Shown in pieces: positions 1 through 13,170 of a stretch of DNA of 64,000 nt (within the stretch, counting starts at the first letter, position 1; each line of letters starts with the position of its first letter). Below the pieces are notes generated by a model, which worked only from the letters and a program-made list of their open reading frames with translations, was not told the DNA's origin and searched no databases. The stretch spans positions 1,240,001 to 1,304,000 of the forward strand of contig NC_090135.1 of NCBI RefSeq assembly GCF_040581485.1. The letters are read 5' to 3'. The position numbers and the translations under genes were made by a program. Source of the DNA: Linepithema humile. Its lineage: Eukaryota > Arthropoda > Insecta > Hymenoptera > Formicidae.

Positions 1-1103
1 AGTAAGAGGAGAGCTAGAAACAGCTTGTAGGCGAGGGGCGACAAAGGAAGGGGAGAGCATGATGATCTCATCGTCAAACAGTAGCTGTCTCTCTCGCACG
101 CTTTAGTGTTTTCTCTCTCGCTCTTTTAATATAGAAATGCTTTGAGTTTTTATCGAAAAAATACTTTTATTTTGTAAAATATTGATAGCTGGAAACTGCG
201 TAATAAAAATTGAAAAGTAAATTAGAAAGGCGCTATAAATTACATGTATTGCAAATTATAGCGCTAGATATTTAACGTTTATAATGTTAAATATCGCTGC
301 AACAGATGCATTTGTAATACAAATTGCTTTGTACTCGTATTTAGACTGCAATATCAATGAAAATAAAATATAATTTGGGGATATACACAAAAAACATTAT
401 TTGTAAAGTAGTAAAATAAAAGAAAAAATAGTACATATTTAAAAATTATTTTTAAAATAATATTTACTGTTTATATGCATTATTTACAAAAGAAATACTA
501 TAAAGAAATTTATTTTTTATATTTAATTGTGAAAACCTCAAAAATTGTCAAGAAATTGTAACTGAAATTTATAAATGTACGTACAATTCTAGGATAATAT
601 AAAAAGCATCATACACAAATTTATTATGATACAAACTTAAATAATGAAATTGTAATATATGTTTCAATATTGCAAATGTAAATATTTATATGATAAAATT
701 TACAAAGTGTTAACAATTTTTAAATATTTGCTAATAAAATATTATTGAAATGTTTCTGTTGAAATCTTAAAATAATTCTTTAACAAATATGATGGGGTAT
801 ATATTAGGGATCATTAAATATGCAACATTGTGATTATAAAATTTTATAAGTATCTATAATAAAAATTAAGTATAATAAATATAATAAGTATATAAATATA
901 ATAATAAAATTTTTATAAGTATCTATAATAATAAAAATATATATATAAATAAACAAAATAAACATATATGTTGTATTAATCTGTTAATATAAAAAAATTA
1001 TTAATTAATTTAACGCAAATAAATTTCTTTATATTAACAGATTAATACAACATATATGTATTTTTATTATTATAGATACTTATAAAAATTTTATTATTAT
1101 ACT

Positions 1104-3024
<1,921 letters not shown>

Positions 3025-3869
3025 TACTTATATACTTATTATATTTATTATACTTAATTTTTATTATAGATATTTATAAAATTTTATAATCACAATGTTG
3101 CCGCATATTTAATGATCCCTAATATATACCCCATCATATTTGTTTTAAAGAATTATTTTAAGATTTCAACAGAAACATTTCAATAATATTTTATTAGCAA
3201 ATATTTGAAAATTGTTAACACTTTGTAAATTTTATCATATAAATATTCACATTTGCAATATTGAAACATATATTACAATTTCATTATTTAAGTTTGTATC
3301 ATAATAAATTTGTGTATGATGCTTTTTATATTATCCTAGAATTGTACTTACATTTATAAATTTCAGTTACAATTTCTTGACAATTTTTGAGGTTTTCACA
3401 ATTAAATATAAAAAATAAATTTCTTTATATTTCTTTTGTAAATAATGCATATAAACAGTAAATATTATTTTAAAAATAATTTTTAAATATGTACTATTTT
3501 TTCTTTTATTTTACTACTTTACAAATGATGTTTTTTGTGTATATCCCCAAATTATATTTTATTTTCATTGATATTACAGTCTAAATACGAGTACAAAGCA
3601 ATTTGTATTACAAATGCATCTGTTGCAGCGATATTTAACATTATAAACGTTAAATATCTAGCGCTATAATTTGCAATATATGTAATTTATAGCGCCTTTC
3701 TAATTTACTTTTCAATTTTTATTACGCAATTTCCAGTGCTATCAATATTTTACAAAATAAAAGTATTTTTTTGATATAAACTCAAAGCATTTCTGTATTA
3801 AAGGAGCGAGAGAGAAAACACTAAAGCGTGCGAGAGAGACAGCTACTGTTTGACGATGAGATCATCATT

Positions 3870-3990
3870 GCCCCTCTTGCCGCTCGCCCTGCTCAGCATT
3901 TGCCCCTCTTGCCGCTCGCCCCGCTCAGCATTTGTTCCTCTTGCCGCTCGCCCCGCACAGCATTAGCCCCTCTTGCCCCTCGTCCCTCTT
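3870..3990. repeat. 32-bp tandem repeat at the fold-back edge
   Basis: About 3.7 copies of a C-rich unit beginning GCCCCTCTTGCCGCTCGCCC start at 3870, 3902, 3934 and 3966, with growing divergence at the last copy. The repeat abuts the outer end of the right arm. A related G-rich stretch in inverse sense lies at 30-55, outside the left arm, so it is probably part of the terminal structure. Confidence 0.85.
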
Positions 3991-4187
3991 TGCGCATGAG
4001 GTTACCTTCTCTCTATAGATCTTGGTGCGCACCAGTGCGACCAGTGAAAAACGCTATAAAAGAGGAAAGAAATCGTAACTATGGTTGACAATTTTTCATA
4101 TTAAGGGGAATTGCACATGCGCATTTTGACCAATATTTTGACCAATAAAAAATGGGCACACTACCCGTCCCTCAGTGGCATCATCCC

Positions 4188-5159
4188 CAGTGTTGCTAGA
4201 CGGGACGTTTTTTCTCGCGCATGCGCAGCGCTGTAGCTATGAATCCAGCGGTGTATACGGCTTATAGTGTTGGGTGCTGGCGCGAAAAGTTAGACGTTTG
4301 ACAGGCTACAGGAAAAAGTTAGGTGAGTACATGTAAAAAATAATAATATTTATATCATATATATATTTATATGTATTTTTTGTTACGCGAAATATGGATA
4401 GTTCAAAAGGAGCCATTAAAAAGACGCATATTAAAAATTTTCAAAATTCTTGGTTAGCTGACGATTTATTTAAAGGATGGCTGGCTCCTCATCCTACGAA
4501 AAATAAGGCAATTTGTAACTTGTGCAATATTACCATTAGATGCTGTAAATCAGATTTAATACGACATTCACAAAGGGCTAAACATATTAAAAATTGTGAC
4601 AGTAATTCTCAAATAAGTCAAAGCCAAAGCCAACATTCCAAAAATTCTCATATTGAAAACGTTAAACGAGCCAAAATTAAATTAGCAGCTTTTTATTCTG
4701 AATTTAACGTTGCTCTTTATACCGCAGATCACTTAGTTTCTTTGTTAAAAGACATTTGTATAGATTCTTCAATCGTGCAAGATCTTTCACTGGCTCGATC
4801 AAAGTGCACCAATATTATTAAAGAAGTTCTTGCAAAGTGGGAAAATAATTCTGCCAAATAAAATATTTTATTGTTATTAAAATGTTATTAACAATTATTT
4901 AAACATTCTTTCCTTTTTTAGCTTATTTTTTATTAATATTATTAATTATTTTATTATTATAAAAATAAACATAATATTTACATGCGTTTAATTTATTATT
5001 ATTTTATTACTTTTTATCACTTTTTAACGATAAACAAAATTTTCTAATAGTTTTTTAATAGAAGGGTCTACAAGTGCCCTTTTTTTCCTCAATTAGTACA
5101 CCGTTAAGGCCGATTCTCAAGTGCGTTCGTGAAAAAAAGCGTCCCGTCTAGCAACACTG
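4188..5159 (+). mobile_element. Short non-autonomous hAT transposon, 972 bp
   Basis: The terminal inverted repeats start CAGTGTTGCTAGACGGGACG at the left, and the complement of the same sequence closes the right end. The flanks are an imperfect 8-bp target duplication, ATCATCCC at 4180-4187 and ATCACCCC at 5160-5167 (7 of 8 matching). CAGTG ends with 8-bp duplications are typical of hAT elements. The only frame inside encodes a BED-finger fragment, so the catalytic part is gone and movement would need a transposase in trans. Confidence 0.85.
4394..4861 (+). CDS. Truncated hAT transposase, BED-type zinc-finger N-terminal part (155 aa)
   Basis: An ATG-started frame of 155 codons lies inside the short hAT element. 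Residues about 25-70 form a BED-like finger: an aromatic/WLAP motif, a CNLC pair, then an H-x5-H type histidine pair within LIRHSQRAKHIKNC. After a Ser/Gln-rich linker, residues about 95-150 (KLAAFYSEFNVAL, then DLSLARSKCTNIIKEVL) resemble the segment that precedes the catalytic core in hAT transposases. The DDE catalytic region and the dimerisation domain are absent. The protein could at most bind DNA, perhaps the element ends, and act as a repressor or be inert. The frame is uninterrupted, so the copy is young or the frame has been kept. Confidence 0.7.
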   Translation: MDSSKGAIKKTHIKNFQNSWLADDLFKGWLAPHPTKNKAICNLCNITIRCCKSDLIRHSQRAKHIKNCDSNSQISQSQSQHSKNSHIENVKRAKIKLAAFYSEFNVALYTADHLVSLLKDICIDSSIVQDLSLARSKCTNIIKEVLAKWENNSAK

Positions 5160-5428
5160 ATCACCCCCCTCGTCTATGTATTGAGCTTATGCTCCGTCTC
5201 TATATTCCTATGTCTATGTCGATCTCATGTTCGCCCATCTTCAAAATTGTATTCAATGATCGTTGAAACGTCGCACGTGTACGTTGTGCAACAACTGAGA
5301 TGCAACATTTTTACAAAAATAATCAGTTCTTCACCTTCTTGGTCTGCTTTCTTGGCCTGCGCACGTGCCCCTGTTCATGCAAAAAAAAAGGTAGGATTAT
5401 TTTCTGTCCTCGGTGACGCGTCTGACAT

Positions 5429-5551
5429 GGGGTGCGTTCAGGGAGACGCTATTAGCACCATTTGCGTCATTCTATCTTTATCACTTATTAGACATAAAAC
5501 AGGGATAGAATGACACAATAGCGCTGATAGCGCGCTCCTTGAACGCACCCC
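5429..5551. repeat. MITE-like inverted repeat, 123 bp
   Basis: Imperfect inverted ends GGGGTGCGTTCA at 5429 and TGAACGCACCCC at the right enclose a CTATTAGC/GCTGATAGC stem and a TCATTCTATC/GATAGAATGA stem. A relative lies at about 48920-49146 inside the full-length hAT, so this is a dispersed repeat family. Confidence 0.75.
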
Positions 5552-5552
5552 A

Positions 5553-5682
5553 TATCACACATTGCGATACAAATCATACAACGCTGACATCGCACTGCTG
5601 CCAGTGATGTATTTCGCTGCAAAATACATCACTGGCAGTCGTGTCGTACCGCGTCGTACGATTTGTATCACAATGTGTGATA
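5553..5682. repeat. Hairpin element, 130 bp, nested in an outer GTCTGACAT inverted repeat
   Basis: TATCACACATTG at the left is complementary to CAATGTGTGATA at the right. The centre holds a near-perfect stem, CTGCCAGTGATGTATTT against its complement. An outer pair GTCTGACAT (5420-5428) and ATGTCAGAC (5685-5693) brackets this hairpin together with the neighbouring MITE. Confidence 0.75.
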
Positions 5683-5727
5683 CAATGTCAGACGTGTAAC
5701 GTTAACCTCATTTTTTCTTTCTTTCAG

Positions 5728-6464
5728 ACTGTCAATTTTATAGAATGGTCGCGATATCCAGTGCCGGATCTACACATAAGCTAGATAAACTACAGCTTAG
5801 GGGCCTCACATTATAAGGGGGCCTCTTTAGTATAGAAAAGATTTTAAAAAATGTATTTTTTGTTAATAAGAGAGGGCCTCCTTAAGATCATAGCTTAGGG
5901 GCCACAAAATCGTACATTCGGCCCTGGCGATATCCTTCAGCGACGATGTACTCAGGCTTTACATGAATAAGATGGTGGAGAGAGTCTTCCAGTATCGAAA
6001 AGTAGTAAGTATTGTTTTGTAATGACACTTTTTAAAAGGTTTTTTTCTATAATATATAAAACATTTTTATTTCTTGCAGCTAACTCCATCATGGATCGTC
6101 CAAGAATGTCAGGAGTCGCAGGAGCAGGCGCTACAGCTCATGGATGCATTCGTCACAAAATACGAGCAGAACGTTTGCGTCGTACGAGCACTATTTGGCC
6201 ATAAGAGGGACCACGGTCTACGACGCATAACTTACGTCAAGGAACAGGAGACAGACATCAAAGAGCTATTGGACCAAGTCGTGATAGAAAAGACCGTAGC
6301 CATTTTTCTGATGAACGACGAGAACATTCATTATATAAACGACATAGATTTTCTACAAATGGAGGACGATGAAGAACGACTGGAAATCATATGCTCGTAC
6401 TGCTGGAATAGTAAAATAGTCTATCAACGGGAGAGGTTCGAGAAGAACATGTTTGAAGAAAAAG
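5728..6464 (+). pseudogene. Two exons of an unrecognised spliced gene, interrupted by a MITE
   Basis: A polypyrimidine tract plus CAG acceptor ends at 5727. Exon A is 5728-6004 and is followed by the donor GTAAGT. A TTCTTGCAG acceptor ends at 6079, and exon B is 6080-6464 with donor GTAATT. With the MITE and one copy of its duplication removed, exon A reads through in one frame and joins exon B in phase 0, giving about 160 residues that include LRLYMNKMVERVFQ, SWIVQECQESQEQ and EIICSYCWNSKIVYQ. Exon B alone is open for 128 codons with balanced codon use, unlike the AT-rich surroundings. I do not recognise the family. The 176-bp insertion is not a multiple of three, so this copy is probably broken. 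No first or last exon could be placed. Confidence 0.5.
5759..5926. mobile_element. hAT-type MITE, 168 bp, in an exon
   Basis: The ends are CAGTGCCGG and CGGCCCTG, flanked by a perfect 8-bp target duplication GCGATATC at 5751-5758 and 5927-5934. Imperfect inverted AGGGGCCT-type motifs lie inside. Size, ends and duplication fit a hAT MITE. It splits exon A of the gene at 5728-6464. Confidence 0.88.
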
Positions 6465-6529
6465 GTAATTTTTTTTTTAATTTTAAACAACCTTCGGTTG
6501 TTTCATACACGTAACCGTTGCCGGCGAGG

Positions 6530-9335
6530 GACACCATACGTTCCGATACGTGTACAATATTTATCAGTACTTACCGCTAAATTGCTTTGATTTATCGTTT
6601 ATTAGCATCGAATGTAGTAAATGAGACAATAATCACATGTTGAATTGTGACAAGTGTGCAAATATCTTTAACGGTTATATGTATCTGAGGCATATAACGT
6701 ACGTTCTTGATTATTTATTTGAGCACTTATTTTGAACATTTGTTGTCATTTATCGCATGAAGCAATTATAGTCGGTATTAGTGAACTGAACTGTTAATCT
6801 TTTAGATGAATCATTCATATATATGTACTTATATGAATATTTTTCTAAGAGTTACGCGATATACTATTTCTAATGCTAAGAATTATATTTCTATTGTGTT
6901 TGGATGCTTGTTGCAGAGCAAACTTACTTATTGTTTATATAAGTTATTGACTATTATATCCTTGCAGATTAACCTGTCACATGTACATCGTGATTTGTCG
7001 TGAGGTAATGGAGTATGTATTTACGTGACATGGGATCCTGTGACCTGATTAAACGTATATCTCATTGATCCGGAGGGCTACTCAGGATTATATGGATTAC
7101 CTATAGAATGATCTCGAGGAACATTTGTGTGACCTGGTATAGGAGTGGACGACTACTTTATGTCAATGGATTGATCTGTGATATATACTATCAAGTGTGA
7201 TGAATGTACTTGGTTTTCGTATGTTGGTATGAAAAAGTGTGTACTTTCTCACATACATATTGTTTCGCGCAAGATAATGTAGCTTGTGACAGTTTATACT
7301 TTGATGTCGCATTATAGTTTATGAAATATATACTTAATTGATTTTTCATATATATTTATAGTAATTTGGATTATTTTGTCACTCGATGATCTATTTAATT
7401 GATGATTTTTCGATTATTTTGTTAATATTTTTTAAGCTGTCCGTTATAAGATAAATCTTGTAACTTGAACACTCGTGTGTGGAATATTATGACTGATATG
7501 AGCAGTTATGCTTTATTAATGAGAGTTCTTTCTATTGAGTGACATAATATACATTGAGTGAATGAATTTTTATTTGGAAATTGTAATTTATTACATTATA
7601 TGTGCATATTATGTATATACGTGTACATTTATGTATTAGGACTTATTTTTGTAAATCGCATAAGACTATATGAATGATATTTTCTTTATATTGTGAGATA
7701 GATTATAATATATTATATTATCTTGAATTATTAGAAATATGTGCCTGGAAAAGAAGAACAATTCTAGATACTAATTATTAATAGAGTTTAAGTTAAATTA
7801 CCTTGAAGATAATGGTTTTTTGCGAAGTTATGCAATGTTTATGTTGTATATTGTGTTATAAGGAGTTTTCTAATGAACTGGAGAGCAATGTTCGCGTTAT
7901 ATGGCGCTGAACCTGTTATACATATGTGGGACTTTGCATTTAATGATTTAAATGTATTATTGTATGAACTTTGAACAATATTATAGATTACTAGAAATAA
8001 GCAAGTGTGAAAGGGATCTGATACTTACCAGTGGATCATTAGATCTTTATTCTTGCTTATTTGACCAGTGGATACTTATGTGTGCGCGGAGGATGATCTA
8101 CAATATATATTGGAGGCGTGGATAACATGCATATAGCACATGTGTAATTATATGCTATTTCCTATTTTGTTGGGGATGCTATTTATACTAATAAAATTTA
8201 CAAGTGACCTGGAATTCACTTTATTCAGGCTGAGTATTATACAGGTTTTGTATACTATACTACATATGGATGAATAAAGAATAAACTTATATACTTATAT
8301 GGGTGATTGAAGGAGGAGGCTTTTTTCCCCTTTCACCTCGTGCATATTATCATGAGACGAACTGGATGGATACATCTAAAATAGAAAATGTCATTAATAA
8401 ATGATTAATATGTTAATAATTAATTCGATACTTACGGAACACTCTCTGTTCTTAATGTAATTAAACTGTTTGATTCATATACGATTTGAATGTGTATAGC
8501 ATACTGAATTGCTTAGTACTTTGATTTCATGGTACGTTTATAGAGGGATTATTATTAAATAATTTGTATTGAATCTTACTGGACTATACTTTAATTGTTA
8601 ATATTAGTGAATAGTACACTGATATTTTGAACTTTATCTATGTGAGTATTGGGCTGTATTATTGATGGTGTATAATCTTATATGGTCTGACATACATAAA
8701 TGATTATAAATAAATAAGCAAACTGATAGACCGTTAAGGGTGATTGAGGGGGGTGATTCTTCGTTCTCTCCTCACCCTGTACTTCCTGATGCGAGAAGAT
8801 CCAGTTGGATATACCTGAACAGAAAACGGTGTTTATTAACACAGATGATTAATATTATAATTAAATAAATAAATAAATAAATGAATAATAAATAAATACA
8901 ATTGTATGTATATGAGTATTGGAAGCTATTAAGGTTTATTTTGTTATAAGCTTGATGCTCAGTGTTAAATGTAATTGTTGGACATGTAATCTTATACAGC
9001 ATATTGCTTGTTATTATTTGATTATGAACTATTATGACTGAAATGTGTTTATTTCGTTTAGTACTTTGATCGATTACGTTGAGTTACTGAAGTTTTCGAA
9101 TGGATTGTTTTGAGACTTTTACTTATGATACCTGTGAATAGATCTATGATATATTGAACTGTATGAGAATTGTTTGGTATATGATCAAAATGCATAATTT
9201 TTTATTTGTAATCGATCAAAATTGATTCTGGTAGACTTTATTTACAACTAAAAGAATGAGACAACTACCGGGATATATGTATTGTCTCAACAAGAGAAGG
9301 AAAAATCTTGTTAAATAAAACCACGCAAATATTAT
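6530..9335 (+). other. AT-rich region, probably the 5' UTR of an R1-type element on the + strand
   Basis: No convincing coding frame is visible over 2.8 kb. The last 90 bp (TCTC, AACAAGAGAAGG, then AATAAAACC just before the ATG at 9336) match the sequence just upstream of the E5 ORF1 start, read on the minus strand from about 56610. At least the distal part is therefore 5' UTR of the same family. The left boundary cannot be placed; it may include an intron of the gene ending at 6464. Confidence 0.5.
8301..8865 (+). repeat. Diverged tandem duplication in the 5' UTR, period about 437 bp
   Basis: The block at 8301-8425 (GGGTGATTGA, CTCGTGC or CCTGTAC, GAT.CAGTTGGAT-like, then TTATTAA-rich) recurs at 8738-8865 in the same order with many substitutions. 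Tandem 5' UTR modules are known in several telomere-specific non-LTR families. Confidence 0.55.
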
Positions 9336-9570
9336 ATGGACATGAACAAAATTACGGATACAAACGTCCCGGCGTCGGATACCGGGAACCGGCACATAAA
9401 GGGTATCGTCCCTGCTCCCTGCAGGTCGTCATCCTGTGAAGGGCTAGCCCCTGCGTCTCTGGCGTGCGCAGAGGCTAAAGCTATTATCGCCAGTGTTGAA
9501 AAACTCGGTTCGACGATCACCATCCTTCCCAGGAGAAGATCTTGTTCGGGTTCCGCAAAGGGGAGTGAGT
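9336..9570 (+). pseudogene. ORF1 N-terminal fragment of an R1-type element (+ strand)
   Basis: The ATG at 9336 opens a frame whose first 75 or so residues align with the first residues of E5 ORF1 on the other strand. Shared are (N/S)VxASDTxNRH, I.L.PxxSSSxxGLA, a variable Ala-rich stretch, I(A/V)SxE(K/R)LGxxIT and PxxRxxxSxG. Similarity stops near 9570, where AT-rich sequence begins. The rest of ORF1, including the zinc knuckles, is absent, so it is a severed 5' piece. Orientation is opposite to the E1-E6 array. Confidence 0.7.
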
Positions 9571-9574
9571 ATGG

Positions 9575-11061
9575 TGAACGTTACGTACAGAATGCAGTGG
9601 TTAAAATAAAACAATTATTATTTTATGCTTTTTACTATGCAAATAAATTCTTAAAGTTTTATATTATGCATTGTATTCATTCAAGTTTTTCAAATATTTT
9701 TAGTACAATATCCAAAAACTATATACATCTTTATTGTCAATAATCTACACAAAAATAACCTTAAAATCTTAAAATCAGACAAGTTTTATAATTTTACTTT
9801 CTTGTCAATTTATTGAATAAATCAATTTCACTTGATTCAAGTTTTAATGTCAGCATGTCATTATTGACTTTAAAGTAAATTAATTTCTCTGATTGTTCCA
9901 TCATTTTTCCAGAAAATGTAAATCCAGAAATATTGCACTTGACACATGTAGTTTTGTTTAGCTGGGAGTGCAAGAAACTCGCACTTTCGGCAACCTCGTA
10001 CAGTGCTGCTGCTACTGAACAAGTTTTCGGTGCGCACTCAGTGCCGCTCAGTGAAAAACTCAATAAAACTCATATGAGCATAAAGTATAAATGCATAGAT
10101 AAGCAACCGCCATGATCGATGCACTAAAGTCACTAGCAGCTGCAGTTTATGTCCAAATAGATAAAATCGTATAATTAATAATCAATAAAGCTCAATATCA
10201 TTACTATTCTAACAGGTGTAACATAACCTACAAATCAGAACATACTTTTTCACGTATAGAAGAGTTTTAAGACTATCAAGATAGAAATGAAATACTACCA
10301 TAGTTTATTACACCTTCAATAGATTCAAGTAAATAATTGTTATTAACAAATTCCTCTTGCATTAGAAAAATTGCATCAATGCACAATGCTTGTCACGTAT
10401 TGTTCAAACATTAAAAGTGTAATAATAGTTTGTTTCAACTCAGCAACGATAACAATAGTAACATTTATCATAAATTCATTAAGTTGATCACTCAAAATTA
10501 TTATAATTAAATTATTCAACGTAACGGTCAGCCGGCCCCAAAGGGTTAAGCACCACTGTCCCGAATACGCATACTATGGGTAACCATCGGTAGCTCAGTA
10601 CACTAGAGGGGCGACTATGGTGTCCATAGTCCTCCATGTCCATAGGCCTCCACTTACATAACACTAATAAAGTAAATCACTTATAATGAACAAATATAAT
10701 AATTTGTAGCAGATTAATGTGCCACCTGTATCCTCAGGGTGCAATCGCGCATGCGCTGGAGTTATCCACACACATCTCTTTTAACACAAAGTTTAATAAA
10801 ACAATACATATATATGAATAAATTGGTGCACAAATGGCCACAAACGTTCTCAATAAACGTGATTATTAATAATAATTCAGTCCAAGAGGAGTTTATGCTG
10901 AGCTTGTACAGCACAAGGTATCTTAACCTCACTTTAAGAGTGAGTATCTTGTTAACAAGATATAAGTTTAATAAAATAACAAAAGTGAGAAAACTTTACC
11001 AATTCCGGTAGAATTCAATGCGCTGAGCACGAATATCAATGTTTTTCAGTCCATAAAAGCC
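9575..11061 (-). mobile_element. 5'-most UTR of an E5-like element (E0), minus-strand orientation
   Basis: From about 10100 to 11061 the sequence follows that at about 60610-61640 block by block, in the same window orientation. Shared blocks are ACAGG then ACATAACCT.CAAATCAG, AAGGGTTAA.CACCA, CCATAGGCCTC, CGCGCATGCGCTGG.GTTATCC, TAACCTCACTTT and AAAACTTTACCAA. In E5 that stretch is the outermost 5' UTR. E1 is inserted at its end. The portion 9575-10100 is AT-rich and unassigned. Confidence 0.6.
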
Positions 11062-11441
11062 TTTTTTTTTTTTTTTTATTTGGGGGGTCTTTAAAGGCCC
11101 CCCAGGGGGTGGGAAATCTTCAAAAGACACCTCAGCACGTGCAATGAGACAGTCCGACTGTCCCCGCGCCGGGGTAGTGTTGGATTCACCGGTCTCTTTG
11201 CTGTTTAGCTTTTTAAAACCGGTGCCTACCAACTAAAACCCACCCCCGTGACAAAAAGCTCACCAGCCTTGTGATGGCCGGGGCGGAATCACCTATGTAT
11301 ACTTCACCCCGACCACCAGGCGAGTCCCCTAAGGGAACATCTCCTCCTCGGAGACCCTAAGGTCTCCCATCTAACCTTGGAGGGGGGGATGTCCCCCTCC
11401 TCCTCTTCCACCTTCATCTTTTTCAGGGGCCCTAGGGCCCC

Positions 11442-12678
11442 CTAGTCGGAGAGATCCTCCTCTTCCCGACGCTGAGACAGCGTCAGGGGGGATCTGTCCT
11501 GGCTACGGGACATGGTGCGGGACCTGGGCCCTGGCTTGCGGCCCGCCCCAATCTCGCGCCTTCCGGCTCTCTTCTTGGCCGGCAGTGGTTGGGCCGGATC
11601 AGAGTCCGACCCCTCCGCCGGTCGAGGGCGCTTCTCCCCGGCCTCGGTGTGTATCGAGAGACCCGACATCACCGAGGCCGTTTCCGTTGGCGACCCCGGC
11701 CTACTTGGTCGAGGCGCCCCTCGGACTCTTGCCGAGGAATCCGGGGCCGTCCGGGGGGCCCGGCTTGCCGGGGCCCGGAAGGGCGCCGAGGAGCCCGCGG
11801 CCACTTTGGCCGTCGAGGCGACCGGGGGTACTCGGGGGGCACTCTTGTGCCCCCGCCCGGTGCCCGGACTCTTTCCCACGGTCGGCACATATGGGGCACC
11901 TCGGCGGGGCTTTGCAAGTGCCCGCTCCGTGGTCCTCCCCGCCGCAGTTGAAGCAGCAGCGTGCCCTGTCCACTTTGGACGGGCATCGCTGCTGCGTGTG
12001 CCCCCTGGCCAGGCACCGGTAACACCGGGTTGGCCTGGCCGGAAGCAAGTCGACCTTAGCGGTGGCCCAGACTATCGGTAGCCCCCGTAGTGCCGCGATC
12101 TTCATCGCGGCCTTGGAGGGGCACCTCGCCCAGACCACCCTATTTCCGCCTCGCGGGGGGCGCAGTGGGCCCACCCGCACATCCTCCTTCTGGCAGCCGC
12201 CATGCGTGGCAATGGCGGCTGCGATGTCCTCCGCCGTGGCGAACATCTCGACACGGCGGAGGCAAAGTTCCGCGAATGTACAGGGACGGGATATTTTCAC
12301 CCCGTCCCCGACGTGTCTCCTCATCTCCCTGGCGAGGGCGTCGGCCTTGGCCTCTGCACCCACGCCAGGGATGGCGAGGAGGAAATTCCCCGCAAGAGTC
12401 GTCTGCGAACGGACACCCTTGATGTCCAAGTCCTCCAGTTTGATGGAGGACTTGGCTTTCCCCATCACCTCCGACAGGGAGGCTGTCGGAGGAACCGAAA
12501 CCATAACGGCTGCCGTCTTGGGCAGCCGCTTCTTGGCCCTCTGCAGGGCCTCCTTTTTCTTCTCCGCCTCTGTGGGGGCCTTGGCCTTCCCAACAGCCGG
12601 CGGTGGAGGGGCGGGCTTGGACTTGCCACCCTTCTTCTTGCTCCTCGTCGCCTCGGCGTATGAGGGAGCCGGGGTCAA
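11442..12678 (-). pseudogene. E1 ORF1, Gag-like protein with CCHC zinc knuckles, frameshifted
   Basis: This would be the RNA-binding Gag-like protein of an R1-clade element. It begins MTPAPSYAEATRSKKKG with a basic Lys/Pro-rich region. A segment follows that is conserved in all ORF1s of this window (RLPKTAAVMV, then LDIKGVRS, GGCQKEDVRVGPLR and VWARCPSKAA). Then come the knuckles CYRCLARGHTQQRC and CFNCGGEDHGAGTC and a third Cys/His box, CPICADRGKESGHRAGAQEC. Near 11840 the frame must shift to continue into a basic, Ser/Arg-rich tail ending EEEDLSD at 11442. It is shorter at the N-terminus than the E3 protein. The very GC-rich code opens many false frames on both strands. Confidence 0.75.
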
Positions 12679-13170
12679 GACGGGGGGCGGCTGACACCCC
12701 CGCCCCTAAGTCCGGTCCCCCGTCGGCCGGGGTCTCCTGAGGTGGGTCCGCCAATCTGGCGGCCCGCCTTTTACGCGATTCCCTCCTTTTCGCGCTCCTC
12801 GAGACGGCGCCTGAAGTCGGGGGCCGCGGTTAAGGAGGGGGTTGGAAGGGGCGCTGCTTGGACGGCGCGCGCGCCGCCTAAAGTGGTGTGCCCGAAGGCC
12901 CATCACGAAGGTTTAACGACAACCTACAACCCTGAAACGGCGACCCGAAGGTCGCCCCATCACAAGGGGGTAATTTCAATCATGGGCACCACCCTTTAGG
13001 AATCCCAGGTTTATTCAAGGAGTATCCTTCTCCTGGACGTTTATTTAACCCTTCTCCGGGTCGTTACTCCGAGTCGTCGGGCGCCATTGGCTTGGTAGCT
13101 ACCTTCGCTACATGTACCGGGTCGTCCATTCCCAGAAGCAACTTGTTAGGGGAGCCGCCCTCACCTCCCA

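Noticed and set aside
5181..5396. Possible upstream exon ending at a GTAGGA donor
   Set aside because: Frame ends in phase 0 while the exon at 5728 needs phase 1, and no homology is recognised.
9794..10063. 89-codon minus-strand frame with one CxxC pair
   Set aside because: Lies in UTR-like AT-rich sequence, has no recognised domain and no copy at the equivalent place in E5.
11512..12694. Several long + strand frames opposite E1 ORF1
   Set aside because: GC-rich shadow frames; only the minus-strand frame has CCHC motifs and homologues in E2 to E6.
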